Source: Lysobacterales bacterium (GTDB taxonomy: Bacteria; Pseudomonadota; Gammaproteobacteria; Xanthomonadales; UBA2363). Taken from it: 62,717 nt of DNA. The stretch is from positions 1 to 62,717 of the forward strand of contig JAHCAT010000020.1 in the NCBI GenBank assembly GCA_019634735.1, written 5' to 3'. The position numbers and the translations under genes were made by a program. Below the pieces are notes generated by a model, which was not told the DNA's origin, made no database searches, and was given only the letters and a program-made list of their open reading frames with translations. Shown piece by piece: positions 11,635-19,898 of this stretch (position 1 is its first letter; each line of letters starts with the position of its first letter).

Positions 11635-12210
11635 TCAGGCCGCTGCGCTCAGGATGCCGGCGCGGTAGCTGGCCATGGCGGCGTGGCCACGCGCGGACTC
11701 GACCACCGCGAAGCTGCGCTCGAGGTGGTCCATGAATTCGCTCTCGGTACGGGAGCGCTCCAGGCGCATCGCCAGCAGATCGGCGTCCTCGCCCATCATC
11801 TGGTGCAGCAGGGCACCGGCGCGATCCCGCAGAACCCGCCAGTCCGGACTTTGGTCGAGTCCGGACTGCAGTGCCGGCGCCGACGCAGGCAGGGCCGCGC
11901 CGGGGGCGACCACCGCCGGCGCGACAGAAGTCGCGGGTTGGGCGTCCACCATCGCGACCGGCGCCGGGGCAGCGGCTGCCGGTTCGGCGCGGGTGCGCTC
12001 GACCAGCCCATGCTCCAGCAGATGGTCGAGCATGACCTCCAGCTCGGCCTCCTTGCCGGCCCCGAAACGCGCGCGCAGATCACCGACGCTGAGCTCGCCA
12101 TTGATGGAGATCAGCACGGCGCGCTGGCGGGGATTCAGACCGTGGCTGCGCTTGCTGATCGCATCGCGGCCGAGGTCGGTCTTGGCAAGCACCTGGGTGG
12201 TATCGAGCAT
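11635..12210 (-). CDS. Uncharacterised protein with winged-helix-like N-terminus
   Basis: A 191-residue cytoplasmic protein that I do not recognise. Residues 1-75 look like a compact helical or winged-helix domain (NPRQRAVLISINGELSVGDL, then MLDHLLEHGLVERTRAE). An Ala/Pro-rich linker (about 78-115) leads to a helical C-terminal domain (RVLRDRAGALLHQMMGEDADLLAMRLERS). The layout suggests a DNA- or partner-binding module joined to a helical bundle. GGAGGAG lies 6 bases before the ATG, so it is likely expressed well. A plausible promoter, TTGCCA-18-TAAACA, lies just upstream on the minus strand. Confidence 0.75.
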   Translation of the reverse strand: MLDTTQVLAKTDLGRDAISKRSHGLNPRQRAVLISINGELSVGDLRARFGAGKEAELEVMLDHLLEHGLVERTRAEPAAAAPAPVAMVDAQPATSVAPAVVAPGAALPASAPALQSGLDQSPDWRVLRDRAGALLHQMMGEDADLLAMRLERSRTESEFMDHLERSFAVVESARGHAAMASYRAGILSAAA

Positions 12211-12370
12211 CTGGAACTCCTCCAGACTGTGTGTTTAGCGGATGCGGACCGGCGCTGGCAAGAGCGAGACCGGCAACGTGCATGAAGTTTGCAAATCGCC
12301 GCCGGCTGGAGACCGGATTGTGATGGCGATCACATCATCGTGCCGACCGCCCTGCATCCGCAACAGGCAC

Positions 12371-12407
12371 AAAAAAAGCCCTCGTCAATCGACGAGGGCT
12401 GGTTTTT
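12371..12407. terminator. Bidirectional rho-independent terminator
   Basis: A 10-bp stem AGCCCTCGTC/GACGAGGGCT with loop AATC is preceded by seven A and followed by GG and five T, so it can stop transcription in either direction. It lies downstream of panC on the minus strand and separates the pan operon from the next minus-strand gene. The rest of 12211-12551 is AT-richer than its surroundings and holds no gene I can support. Confidence 0.92.
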
Positions 12408-12551
12408 GGGAGTGACGATGTCTGCAATGCGCCCTGCTGGCTGGAGGTCGGCGTTGCGCCTGACCTACAGTGGTTGCAAATCTACCACAGCGTGTGGCGA
12501 AAAGTCCAGCGCTGTTAGGAATATCCGACACCTTGCTCCAACTTATTGTTT

Positions 12552-13412
12552 TTATTGCCCCTCATGATCGCCGAGCGGCAGATTGTCGAGCAACCGGGTG
12601 GCGCCCAGCCGGGCTGCGGCGAACACCCGGAATGGCCCGGCACGACCCGGGCCGGGTCGCTCCAGGGCGTCCTCGTCGCGCACCTCCAGGTAGTCGACCT
12701 CGAAGCCGGCGTCGGCCAGGGACCGCCGTCCTGCCGCCTCCAGAGGGGCCAGCCCGATGCCCGCCCGCCAGCCTTCGCGCAGGGTCAGCAGCGCCTCCCG
12801 CAAGGCCGGCGCGCGGGCACGCTCGCCGGGCGCCAGGTAGCGGTTGCGCGAGCTCATCGCCAGGCCGTCCGGCTCGCGCACCGTGGCGCCGCGTGCGATC
12901 GCGATGCCGTAGCCGAGATCGACGGTGAGACGCTCTAGGATGCGCAGCTGCTGGAAGTCCTTCTCGCCGAACACCGCAAGGTCGGGACGCACCTGGTTGT
13001 AGAGGCGCGTCACCACGGTCGCGACGCCGTCGAAATGGCCTGGCCGATGCGCGCCGCAGAGCACGCCGGCCAGCGCCGGCACCACCACCTTGTAGGACTG
13101 CGCGGGACCTGCGGGATAGATCGCCGCGATGTCGGGCGCATACAGCAGGTCGCAGCCCGCCCCGGCCAGCGCTTCGGCATCGTCTTCCAGGGTGCGCGGA
13201 TAACGGTCGAAATCCTCTCCGGGCCCGAACTGCGTCGGGTTGACGAACACGCTGGCGACCACGCGCTCGCACAGCTCGCGCGCCCGGGCGACCAGGGCGA
13301 GATGGCCGGCGTGCAGGTTGCCCATGGTCGGCACCAGGCCGACGCGCAGCCCCTGCAGACGCCAGGCATCGACGCGCCCGCGCAGCGCCGAGGGCAAGCC
13401 CAGGCGTTCCAT
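12552..13412 (-). CDS. panC: Pantothenate synthetase
   Basis: PanC condenses pantoate with beta-alanine using ATP, the last step of vitamin B5 synthesis. The 286-residue protein has the HIGH-type motif PTMGNLHAGHLALV, the FVNPTQFGPGEDFDRYPRT segment, the GEKDFQQL motif, and the KMSKS counterpart MSSRNRYL. The start codon shares one base with the panB stop (TGATG), indicating translational coupling. The beta-alanine-making decarboxylase gene panD does not follow and is not in the window. Confidence 0.97.
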   Translation of the reverse strand: MERLGLPSALRGRVDAWRLQGLRVGLVPTMGNLHAGHLALVARARELCERVVASVFVNPTQFGPGEDFDRYPRTLEDDAEALAGAGCDLLYAPDIAAIYPAGPAQSYKVVVPALAGVLCGAHRPGHFDGVATVVTRLYNQVRPDLAVFGEKDFQQLRILERLTVDLGYGIAIARGATVREPDGLAMSSRNRYLAPGERARAPALREALLTLREGWRAGIGLAPLEAAGRRSLADAGFEVDYLEVRDEDALERPGPGRAGPFRVFAAARLGATRLLDNLPLGDHEGQ

Positions 13413-14233
13413 CAGGCGTCGTCGCGGGCCGGCGGGAAGGTTCCTGCGCGAACGGCCTCGGCGTAAGCCGCAAGCGCCGCCGGAATCGAACCGCCATCGG
13501 CCAGGAAATCGCGCGAAAAGGAGGGTCGCGGTCCCGGCGTGATGCCCAGCATGTCGTAGCACACCAGCACCTGGCCGTCGCAGCGCGGACCGGCGCCGAT
13601 GCCGATGGTCGGAATCGCAAGCTCCGCGGTGATGGTCGCGGCAAGCTCGTCGGGCACGCACTCCAGGACCAGCGCGCTGGCGCCGGCGCTCGCCACCGCA
13701 TGGGCTTGCTCGAGGATGCGCCGCGCAGCCGCCTGGTCGCGGCCCTGGGTGCGGTAGCCGCCCAGCGCATGCACCGCCTGCGGCGTCAGGCCGAGGTGGG
13801 CGCAGACCGGGATGCCGTTGTCGACCATGGCCTCGATCGCCGCAAGGCGCGGACCGGCGCCTTCGATCTTGACCATGCGCGCGCCGCCCTCGGCGAGCAG
13901 CCGGCCGCCGCTGCGCACCGCGCTGGCGGCGTCGACATCGCTCAGGAACGGCAGGTCGGCGACCAGCAGGGCGCGCTGCAGACCGCGCGAGACCGCGGCG
14001 CAGTGGTAGACCATCGCGTCGAGGGTGACCGGCAGGGTGGTCGAGCGGCCCTGCACGACCATGCCGAGCGAGTCGCCGACCAGCACGAAGTCGACGCCGG
14101 CAGCCTCCACGAGGCAGGCGAAACTGTAGTCATAGGCGGTCAGGGCGACGATGCGCTCGCCGCGCGCCTTCATCGCCCGCAAGCCCGGGGCGGTGACCTG
14201 GGCGCGCACACGGGGCGGCTTGTCCACGTACAT
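13412..14233 (-). CDS. panB: 3-methyl-2-oxobutanoate hydroxymethyltransferase
   Basis: PanB transfers a hydroxymethyl group from methylene-tetrahydrofolate to ketoisovalerate, the first committed pantothenate step. The 273-residue protein shows the family motifs ALTAYDYSFA, VLVGDSLGMVVQG, MVKIEGAG, CAHLGLTPQ and a glycine-rich IGIGAGPRCDGQVLV. It lies 17 bp after folK and overlaps panC by one base, in the operon order pcnB-folK-panB-panC. The folate gene next door fits, because PanB uses a folate cofactor. Confidence 0.97.
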   Translation of the reverse strand: MYVDKPPRVRAQVTAPGLRAMKARGERIVALTAYDYSFACLVEAAGVDFVLVGDSLGMVVQGRSTTLPVTLDAMVYHCAAVSRGLQRALLVADLPFLSDVDAASAVRSGGRLLAEGGARMVKIEGAGPRLAAIEAMVDNGIPVCAHLGLTPQAVHALGGYRTQGRDQAAARRILEQAHAVASAGASALVLECVPDELAATITAELAIPTIGIGAGPRCDGQVLVCYDMLGITPGPRPSFSRDFLADGGSIPAALAAYAEAVRAGTFPPARDDA

Positions 14234-14250
14234 CGGCGCTCCAGGGACGA

Positions 14251-14754
14251 TCAGGCGCGGGCGCGCCAATCTATCGCAGCGGTACCGGCAGCGTCGACCT
14301 CCGCCGCACGCGCCGCCACCGTGCCGTGCCCGGTCAGTGCGAGATCCGGCAGCAGCTCGGCCATCGGCAGGAGGACGAACGGCCGGTCGGCGAGGCGCGG
14401 GTGCGGCACCTGCAGGCCCGGACGGTCGATCTGCTGGTCGCCGTAGACCAGCAGGTCGAGGTCGAGGCTGCGCGGCCCCCAGCGCGCCCCGCCCCGACGT
14501 CGGCCGGCCTCGCGCTCGATCGCCAGCAGGCCGGCAAGCAGGGCGTGGGCGCCGCCCTCGTGGTCGAGGCAAGCCACGGCATTGACGTAGTCGGGCTGGT
14601 CCGGGTCGCCCCAGGGCGGGCTGCGGTACAGACGCGAAGCGCGCAGGGCGGCAACACCCGGCCAGTGCGCCAGCCGGTGCAACGCCGCGGCGATCGTCCG
14701 GGCGGGCGCGGCGAGGTTGCCGCCGAGGCCGACGACGGCCTGCTGCGCCGGCAT
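14251..14754 (-). CDS. folK: HPPK (2-amino-4-hydroxy-6-hydroxymethyldihydropteridine pyrophosphokinase)
   Basis: FolK transfers pyrophosphate from ATP to hydroxymethyl-dihydropterin in folate synthesis. The 167-residue product starts with the conserved GLGGNLAAP, has SRLYRSPPWG with the neighbouring DQPDYVNAV, and carries the signature WGPRSLDLDLLVYG with the metal-binding DLD. It ends with the VPHPRLADRPFVLLPMAEL helix region. Its ATG directly abuts the stop codon of pcnB (TGAATG), so it is translated from the same message. Confidence 0.96.
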   Translation of the reverse strand: MPAQQAVVGLGGNLAAPARTIAAALHRLAHWPGVAALRASRLYRSPPWGDPDQPDYVNAVACLDHEGGAHALLAGLLAIEREAGRRRGGARWGPRSLDLDLLVYGDQQIDRPGLQVPHPRLADRPFVLLPMAELLPDLALTGHGTVAARAAEVDAAGTAAIDWRARA

Positions 14755-16386
14755 TCAGTCGCCGCCGCCGGCGCCGCCCGGGCCGCCACCGCGACGGCGT
14801 CCGCCGCGACGGCGGCGGCGCTTGCCCGGGCCGACGTCGCCAGCGCTGACCACCGCCCGTTCGAGGTGGCCATCGAGCGCCGACTCGTCGAGCGCCTGGG
14901 TCTGCCGCCACCACTCGACCAGTTCCACCAGGTCGGGCTCGATCGCCGCGCGCAGCACCAGGAAATCCCAGGCAGCGCGGAAGCGCGGATGGGCAAGCAG
15001 CCGGACCACGCGCCGGCGCGTGCGCTGGGTCAGCCAGCCCTGCAGGGTCCAGATCTCCTGGCTGACCAGGGAAATCCGCCGGGGCACCGCGACGCGCTGG
15101 CAGAACGGCATCACCACGGCATCGGCGGCCTGCTGCCAGGCCAGGTTGGCTTCGGTGCCCTTGGCCACCAGCGCGGCGTGGGTGCGCTGCGCCGACGGCC
15201 ACAGCAGCACGGCCAGCAGGAAGCCGGAGGTCAGCGGCCGGCCCTCGGCGACCCGCTGGTCGGAGCCGCGCAGGGCATCGCGGACGAAGCTCCCGTAGCG
15301 GCCGTCGGGGTCGGCGGCCAGCTCGTCGGCGACCTGCGGCATCAAGGCCGGCAGCAGGCCGTGCTCGCGTAGCAGGTCGAAGCTACGCTCGGCATGGCCC
15401 ATCAGGAACAGCTTGGTGGTCTCGTCGAACAGCCGCGCCGGCGGCACCTCGCCGAGCAGATAGGCGAGCATGGGCAGCGCGCGCGCCATCGACGGCTCCA
15501 GCTCGAAACCCAGCTTGGCGGCGAAACGCACCGCGCGCAGCATGCGCACCGGGTCCTCCCGGAAGCGCGCCTCCGGCTCGCCGATCAGGCGCAGCCGGCG
15601 CTCGGCGATGTCGGCGACGCCGCCGGCGTCGTCGCGCAGGCTGAAGTCGGCGATGTTGTAGTACAGGGCGTTGATCGTGAAGTCGCGGCGGAAGATGTCC
15701 TCCTCCAGCGAGCCGTAGATGTTGTCGCGCAGCAGGCGGCCGTTGTCGAGCTTGCGGTCGCCTTCGTCGCCGGTCCCGCGGAAGGTGGCGACTTCGATGA
15801 TCTCCTGCCCGAAGTGGATGTGCGCAAGGCGGAAACGGCGCCCGATCAGCCGGCAGTTGCGGAACAGTTGCCGGACCTGGTCGGGACTTGCGTCGGTGGC
15901 GACGTCGAAGTCCTTGGGGCGGCCGCCGAGCAGCAGGTCGCGCACCGCGCCGCCGACCAGGTAGGCCTGGAAGCCCGCCTCGTCCAGCCGGTACAGCACG
16001 CGCAGCGCGTTGTTGCTGATGTCCTTGCGGGAGATGCCGTGGCGGTCGCGCGGGATCACCACGGCACCCGGCGCCAGCGGCGGCGGTTGCCGGCGCGCGC
16101 GGGGAGCCGTCGGGCGATCGCCGCCCTCGCGACCACGCGGTGGCCGCGCATCGCGCCCTTCGCCTCGGCCGCCGCGGCCGCGTGGCGCACCACGTCCCTC
16201 GCGCTGCGGCTGCCGCTCGCGGTGGCGCGGCGACGAGGACTGCGGCTGCGCTGCGACCTGCGGCGCGGGCGCTCCGGGCACCCCGGAGAACGCCTTGAAC
16301 GGGGCAGCCACCAGACGGGCGGCGCGGCGCAGCAGATCGCTCAAGGCCAAGTGACGTGCTCCCTGCAGTCGTTGCGGTCGGTCCAT
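14755..16386 (-). CDS. pcnB: Poly(A) polymerase I
   Basis: PcnB adds 3' poly(A) tails that promote RNA decay. In the 543-residue protein, the nucleotidyltransferase core (about residues 125-260) has YLVGGAVRDLLLGGRPKDFDVAT with the catalytic DFD, then RRFRLAHIHFG, and then RRDFTINALYYN. The RNA-binding helical region follows to about 470. Two low-complexity basic parts flank the core: an Arg/Gly-rich N-terminal segment (about 50-100) with several RGG or RG motifs, and an Arg/Gly-rich C-terminus. The start is uncertain. ATG 16386 has a weak ribosome binding site, while a TTG at 16350 has GGGAG about 8 bases upstream. Confidence 0.93.
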   Translation of the reverse strand: MDRPQRLQGARHLALSDLLRRAARLVAAPFKAFSGVPGAPAPQVAAQPQSSSPRHRERQPQREGRGAPRGRGGRGEGRDARPPRGREGGDRPTAPRARRQPPPLAPGAVVIPRDRHGISRKDISNNALRVLYRLDEAGFQAYLVGGAVRDLLLGGRPKDFDVATDASPDQVRQLFRNCRLIGRRFRLAHIHFGQEIIEVATFRGTGDEGDRKLDNGRLLRDNIYGSLEEDIFRRDFTINALYYNIADFSLRDDAGGVADIAERRLRLIGEPEARFREDPVRMLRAVRFAAKLGFELEPSMARALPMLAYLLGEVPPARLFDETTKLFLMGHAERSFDLLREHGLLPALMPQVADELAADPDGRYGSFVRDALRGSDQRVAEGRPLTSGFLLAVLLWPSAQRTHAALVAKGTEANLAWQQAADAVVMPFCQRVAVPRRISLVSQEIWTLQGWLTQRTRRRVVRLLAHPRFRAAWDFLVLRAAIEPDLVELVEWWRQTQALDESALDGHLERAVVSAGDVGPGKRRRRRGGRRRGGGPGGAGGGD

Positions 16387-16442
16387 GCCGTCAGCCGGCT
16401 GACAGGCGACGGGCGCCGCGGCTGCGGAAGGTCCGCGAGGGC

Positions 16443-16470
16443 TTGTCCGTCGCGGAGGATCGACTATACT
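16443..16470 (+). promoter_or_regulatory. Probable promoter of tRNA-Glu
   Basis: TTGTCC at 16443-16448 and TATACT at 16465-16470 are separated by 16 bp, resembling -35 and -10 elements. The start of the tRNA is 30 bp downstream of the -10 element, a normal leader for a tRNA gene. The call comes from spacing and similarity only. Confidence 0.55.
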
Positions 16471-16499
16471 AGCGCCCGGCCGAGCGCCGCCTCAAGCAC

Positions 16500-16575
16500 G
16501 CTCCCTTCGTCTAGCGGTCCAGGACACCGCCCTCTCAAGGCGGGAACAGGGGTTCGAGTCCCCTAGGGAGCGCCA
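16500..16575 (+). tRNA. tRNA-Glu (anticodon CTC)
   Basis: A full cloverleaf can be folded. The acceptor stem is GCTCCCT/AGGGAGC with G as discriminator and an encoded CCA at 16573-16575. The anticodon stem CCGCC/GGCGG has the loop CTCTCAA, giving anticodon CTC. The T arm contains GGTTCGAGTCC. The CTC anticodon reads the GAG codon, which should be common in a genome this GC-rich. Confidence 0.96.
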
Positions 16576-16683
16576 CTCGGGCGCCGCACCACGGCCATTC
16601 CGCGCAGCACCTCCCCGCGCGGTCCGGCGCACCCCCGCGGCGCGCCCGCACCGGCGGACCACGCCCCAGCCGGACGCCAGGAC

Positions 16684-17007
16684 ATGCCCTTCGTCGTCAC
16701 CGAGAACTGCATCAAGTGCAAGCACACCGACTGCGTCGAGGTCTGTCCGGTCGACTGCTTCCATGAGGGCCCGAACTTCCTGGTGATCGATCCGGACGAG
16801 TGCATCGACTGCACGCTGTGCGAGCCGGAGTGTCCTGTCAACGCGATCTACCCCGAGGATTCGGTTCCGGCGGGCCAGGAGGCCTTCATCGCCCTCAACG
16901 CCGAGCTGTCGCGCGACTGGCCGGTGCTCACCCAGCGCAAGGATCCACCGCCCGACGCCAAGGAGTGGGACGGCAAGCCGGGCAAGCTTTCCCTGCTCGA
17001 GCGCTGA
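16684..17007 (+). CDS. fdxA: 7Fe ferredoxin
   Basis: A 107-residue soluble electron carrier with two clusters. Cys9, Cys17 and Cys50 are placed for a [3Fe-4S] cluster. Cys21, Cys40, Cys43 and Cys46 are placed for a [4Fe-4S] cluster ([12 protein letters not shown]). The C-terminal extension with [12 protein letters not shown] is typical of the Azotobacter FdI/FdxA family. Its redox partner is unknown. It stands alone after tRNA-Glu, with a weak AGGA before the start. Confidence 0.95.
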   Translation: MPFVVTENCIKCKHTDCVEVCPVDCFHEGPNFLVIDPDECIDCTLCEPECPVNAIYPEDSVPAGQEAFIALNAELSRDWPVLTQRKDPPPDAKEWDGKPGKLSLLER

Positions 17008-17239
17008 TCGGCAACCCGCCTCGCAGACCCGGCCCCCACCCCGCGCCTCGTTGCCCCGCAGGCACGGAACATCCCGCCGGCGCGTTGCCGGACCTCGAAC
17101 AGCCATGACGACCGCCGATCTGGCCGGGCCTGGGCGCTCGCGCGCAAAGCGCGTCGACAGCCCGGAGCCGATGCCCCGGACAGGTCCGCAGGGAGGTGGG
17201 GGCGGTCGTCGCGATCCAGGACTCGACCGGGAAGCGGGC

Positions 17240-17764
17240 TCAGCCCAGGCGCCTGCGCAGCGCGTTGAGCAGGGCGCGGACGGTGTCGGCGTCGCCGGTT
17301 CCGCGCACCCGGGTCCCTTCGGCGCCGGCCTCCAGGGTGAGCACGATGTCGCGGGTCACCCGCTCCTCGCGGCGCACCAGGCGCGCCATGCCGGTCGCCC
17401 GCCGGCTGCTCTCGACCTGCAACCGGAAGCTGCCCTGGCCGGGATCCCGGTCGAGGATCTCGACCTCCCCGGCCATCCGCTCCAGTGCCAGACCGATGCG
17501 CCGGAACGCGCTCTCGGGATGGTCGGCGACCAGCAAGGTGCCGTCGGAAACGGCCGATCGCCCCGGTGCCACGCGACGCGCCGGCCGTTCGGGAATGCGC
17601 ATGGTCTGGTCGACCAGCGGGCGGTCCAGGCCTTCCGGCACCACCAGCGGTGGCTGGTTGCGCGCGTCCAGGTGCGGGAAATCCCGCTTGGCCGAGGTGC
17701 CGCAGGCGGCCACCACGAAGGTCGACATCAGGAGCAGGGCGATACGCAGCATCATCAGATTCAT
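17240..17764 (-). CDS. bamC: Outer-membrane assembly lipoprotein, BamC-like
   Basis: A 174-residue lipoprotein beginning MNLMMLRIALLLMSTFVVAACGT, where VAAC is a lipobox with the lipid-modified Cys21. The body (PPLVVPEGLDRPLVDQTMRIPE) matches the N-terminal 'lasso' region of BamC, the accessory subunit of the outer-membrane protein insertion machine. One C-terminal helix-grip domain follows. It is shorter than Escherichia coli BamC (about 340 residues), so it probably has one domain instead of two. The start overlaps the dapA stop by 4 bases (ATGA), the classical dapA-bamC arrangement. Confidence 0.82.
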   Translation of the reverse strand: MNLMMLRIALLLMSTFVVAACGTSAKRDFPHLDARNQPPLVVPEGLDRPLVDQTMRIPERPARRVAPGRSAVSDGTLLVADHPESAFRRIGLALERMAGEVEILDRDPGQGSFRLQVESSRRATGMARLVRREERVTRDIVLTLEAGAEGTRVRGTGDADTVRALLNALRRRLG

Positions 17765-18693
17765 CCTTGGTCGGCCGCGCCGGCAGCCATCGCGCCGAGC
17801 GCTTCGAGCACGGCGCGGGCGGCGGCCTGCAGGGGCGGCGACAACGGTGTCAGGGGCAGGCGCGGATCGGGGCCGCACAGGCCCAGGTGGTGCAGCATCC
17901 ACTTGGCCGGAATGGGGTTCGGTTCGCGCCCGAGCATGTCGTACAGCGACTGCAGGCGATCGTCGATCGCCAGCGCCTCCGGGCGCCGGCCGCCGGCGGC
18001 ATGATCGCACATCTGCGCGAACGGGCCGGGCACGATGTTCGCGGCCACCGAGACCACGCCCCGGGCGCCGGCGAGCAGCGCCGCGCAGGCGGTGCCGTCG
18101 TCGCCGCTCAGGACATCGAATGCCGGACCCTGCAGGTCGAGCAGCGCGCGCATCCGCGCCGGTTCGGCGACCGCCTCCTTGATGCCGACGATCGCCGGAT
18201 GGTCGCACAGCCGGGCCACGGTCTCCGGCTGCAGGTCGCAAGCGGTGCGCGAGGGCACGTTGTAGAGCACCACCGGCAGCGTGCCGCTGTCGGCCACCGC
18301 ACTGAAGTGCCGGTAGAGGCCTTCCTGGGTGGGCCTTACGTAGGCGGGCGTCACCACCAGGGCGGCGTCGACGCCGGCATCGCGAGCAATCCGGCACAGC
18401 GCCAGGGTGCGCGCGGTCGCCGGCGCGCCGCAACCGGCCAGCACCGGCAGGCGCCCGGCGCAGCGCTGCACAGCCAGTGCCAGCACCCGCGCGTACTCGG
18501 CGTCGTCGAGCAGGTTGGCCTCGCCGGTCGAGCCGGCCACCACCAGGCCGTGGCTGCCGGCCGCGAGGTGCAGGTCGAGCAGGCGCAGCAGGGCCGGCTC
18601 GTCGATCGAGCCATCCGTCGAAAACGGGGTGACCAGGGCGCAGATGCTGCCGCGGAGCGTCAAGTCGGGAATCCTGCCGGAAGCGCGAGGCAT
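17761..18693 (-). CDS. dapA: 4-hydroxy-tetrahydrodipicolinate synthase
   Basis: DapA condenses pyruvate with aspartate semialdehyde at the start of lysine and diaminopimelate synthesis. The 310-residue TIM-barrel protein has SICALVTPFSTDGSID, GSTGEANLLDDAEY, the catalytic tyrosine in LYNVPSRTACDL and the Schiff-base lysine in AIVGIKEAVAE. The GDDGTACAALLAGARGVVSVAANI segment is typical. The start at 18693 was chosen from the conserved N-terminus. The gene is divergent from gcvR. Confidence 0.95.
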   Translation of the reverse strand: MPRASGRIPDLTLRGSICALVTPFSTDGSIDEPALLRLLDLHLAAGSHGLVVAGSTGEANLLDDAEYARVLALAVQRCAGRLPVLAGCGAPATARTLALCRIARDAGVDAALVVTPAYVRPTQEGLYRHFSAVADSGTLPVVLYNVPSRTACDLQPETVARLCDHPAIVGIKEAVAEPARMRALLDLQGPAFDVLSGDDGTACAALLAGARGVVSVAANIVPGPFAQMCDHAAGGRRPEALAIDDRLQSLYDMLGREPNPIPAKWMLHHLGLCGPDPRLPLTPLSPPLQAAARAVLEALGAMAAGAADQG

Positions 18694-18698
18694 GTTAC

Positions 18699-18728
18699 TT
18701 GCGGGCCGGAAGGGGTGACAAGTATGCT
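18699..18728 (+). promoter_or_regulatory. Probable gcvR promoter
   Basis: TTGCGG at 18699-18704 and TATGCT at 18723-18728 are separated by 18 bp. Its position supports a gcvR start downstream of it (TTG at 18783), not the longer open frame that begins inside it. Confidence 0.45.
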
Positions 18729-18744
18729 CGCTGCCGGGAGTTTT

Positions 18745-18764
18745 GCGGCGCACGAAAGCGCCGC
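18745..18764 (+). promoter_or_regulatory. Leader hairpin upstream of gcvR
   Basis: GCGGCGC (18745-18751) and GCGCCGC (18758-18764) form a 7-bp stem with the loop ACGAAA. It lies between the proposed promoter and the start codon, 18 bases before the TTG. It could affect translation or message stability; no terminator T-run follows. Confidence 0.4.
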
Positions 18765-18782
18765 CACGGCAGGAAACCGGCC

Positions 18783-19343
18783 TTGAAAGAGCAGCCCAAG
18801 CGCAGCCGACCGAACGAGAACTACCTGCTGATCAACGCCTTTGCCCCGCGCGAGGAGTCGCCGCTGGTGCAGCTGGCCCGCCGGATCGCCGAGTCCGGCT
18901 GCAACCTGGTCGAGTCGCGCCTGGCCACGCTGGGCCAGGAGGTCAGCATCCAGGCGTTGTGCCAGGGCGCCTGGGACGCCGTCGCCAAGCTGGAATCGGC
19001 GATGGCGCGCATGGAACGCGACGGCGGTGTGCGCCTGGTCTACTTCCGAACCTCGGTGCGCGAGGCCCAGGGCAATGCCCTGCCCTACGTGGTCGAGGTC
19101 ACCGCCGCCGACAAGCCCGGCGTGCTCTACCAGCTCGCCGAGTTCTTCGAGCACCACGGCATCAGCATCGAGGCGATGACCTGCAGCCGCTACAGGGCGG
19201 TGCAGACCGGCGCCGAGGTGTTCTCCGCGCAGTTCACCGTCGGCATTCCGGTCGACACCCACATCGCCGCGCTGCGCGACGATTTCCTGGAGTTCTGCGA
19301 TGGCCTGAATCTGGACGCCATCCTCGACCCCATGAAGTTCTGA
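18783..19343 (+). CDS. gcvR: Glycine cleavage system repressor-like double ACT protein
   Basis: A 186-residue protein with two ACT domains (about residues 8-85 and 98-180), the amino-acid-sensing fold of GcvR. Family features include NYLLINAFAPREESPLV, GCNLVESRLATLGQE and the second-domain VTAADKPGVLYQLAEFFEHHGISIEAM. GcvR controls glycine cleavage genes by binding GcvA. No gcv genes are nearby, so targets are inferred from the family. I chose the TTG start at 18783 because AGGA lies about 8 bases upstream and a promoter and hairpin occupy the region before it. Confidence 0.82.
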   Translation: MKEQPKRSRPNENYLLINAFAPREESPLVQLARRIAESGCNLVESRLATLGQEVSIQALCQGAWDAVAKLESAMARMERDGGVRLVYFRTSVREAQGNALPYVVEVTAADKPGVLYQLAEFFEHHGISIEAMTCSRYRAVQTGAEVFSAQFTVGIPVDTHIAALRDDFLEFCDGLNLDAILDPMKF

Positions 19344-19345
19344 CC

Positions 19346-19807
19346 ATGCAACCCGGCGACCCGCTGCCCGACCTGCGCCTGGCGACCACCGCCGACCCGG
19401 CCCTGCGCCTGCCATCTCTGGCCGGCGCCGTGGCGGTGATCTACTTCTATCCCAAGGACGCCACGCCCGGCTGTACCACCGAAGCGCGCGACTTCGCCGC
19501 GCTGCACCCGGAGTTCCTGGCAGCGGGTGCCCGGGTGATCGGCGTATCCCGGGACAGCCTGGCCAGCCATGCGCGCTTCCGGGAACGCCAGCAGCTTCCC
19601 TTCGAACTGGCCAGCGACGCCGACGAGGCGGCCTGCCGGGCGTTCGACGTGATCCACGAGAAGACGCTGTACGGCCGCACCTCGCTGGGCGTGGTGCGCA
19701 GCACTTTCCTGTTCGGCCGCGACGGTCGCCTGGTCCGCGCCTGGCGCGGCGTCAAGGTGGCCGGACACGCGCAGGCCGTGCTCGATGCCTGCCGGGAGGC
19801 GGCTTGA
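19346..19807 (+). CDS. bcp: Thiol peroxidase Bcp (peroxiredoxin)
   Basis: A 153-residue peroxiredoxin that reduces hydrogen peroxide and organic hydroperoxides. The peroxidatic Cys43 is in FYPKDATPGCTTEARDFA. The second cysteine five residues later (as in E. coli Bcp) is replaced by Arg, so this is not the standard atypical 2-Cys form. Another cysteine lies in EAACRAFDV and might act as resolving residue. The gene begins 2 bases after gcvR; the gcvR-bcp-phoH order is one I recall from Xanthomonas. Confidence 0.92.
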   Translation: MQPGDPLPDLRLATTADPALRLPSLAGAVAVIYFYPKDATPGCTTEARDFAALHPEFLAAGARVIGVSRDSLASHARFRERQQLPFELASDADEAACRAFDVIHEKTLYGRTSLGVVRSTFLFGRDGRLVRAWRGVKVAGHAQAVLDACREAA

Positions 19808-19898
19808 GCCCGGCGCGCGGTCGCCGAGCCCCGTCGACCCGGCGCACCCGCCGCCGGACACCGGTCCTTCCCCCGCCGTATCGGAACCCTCCCCCGAC

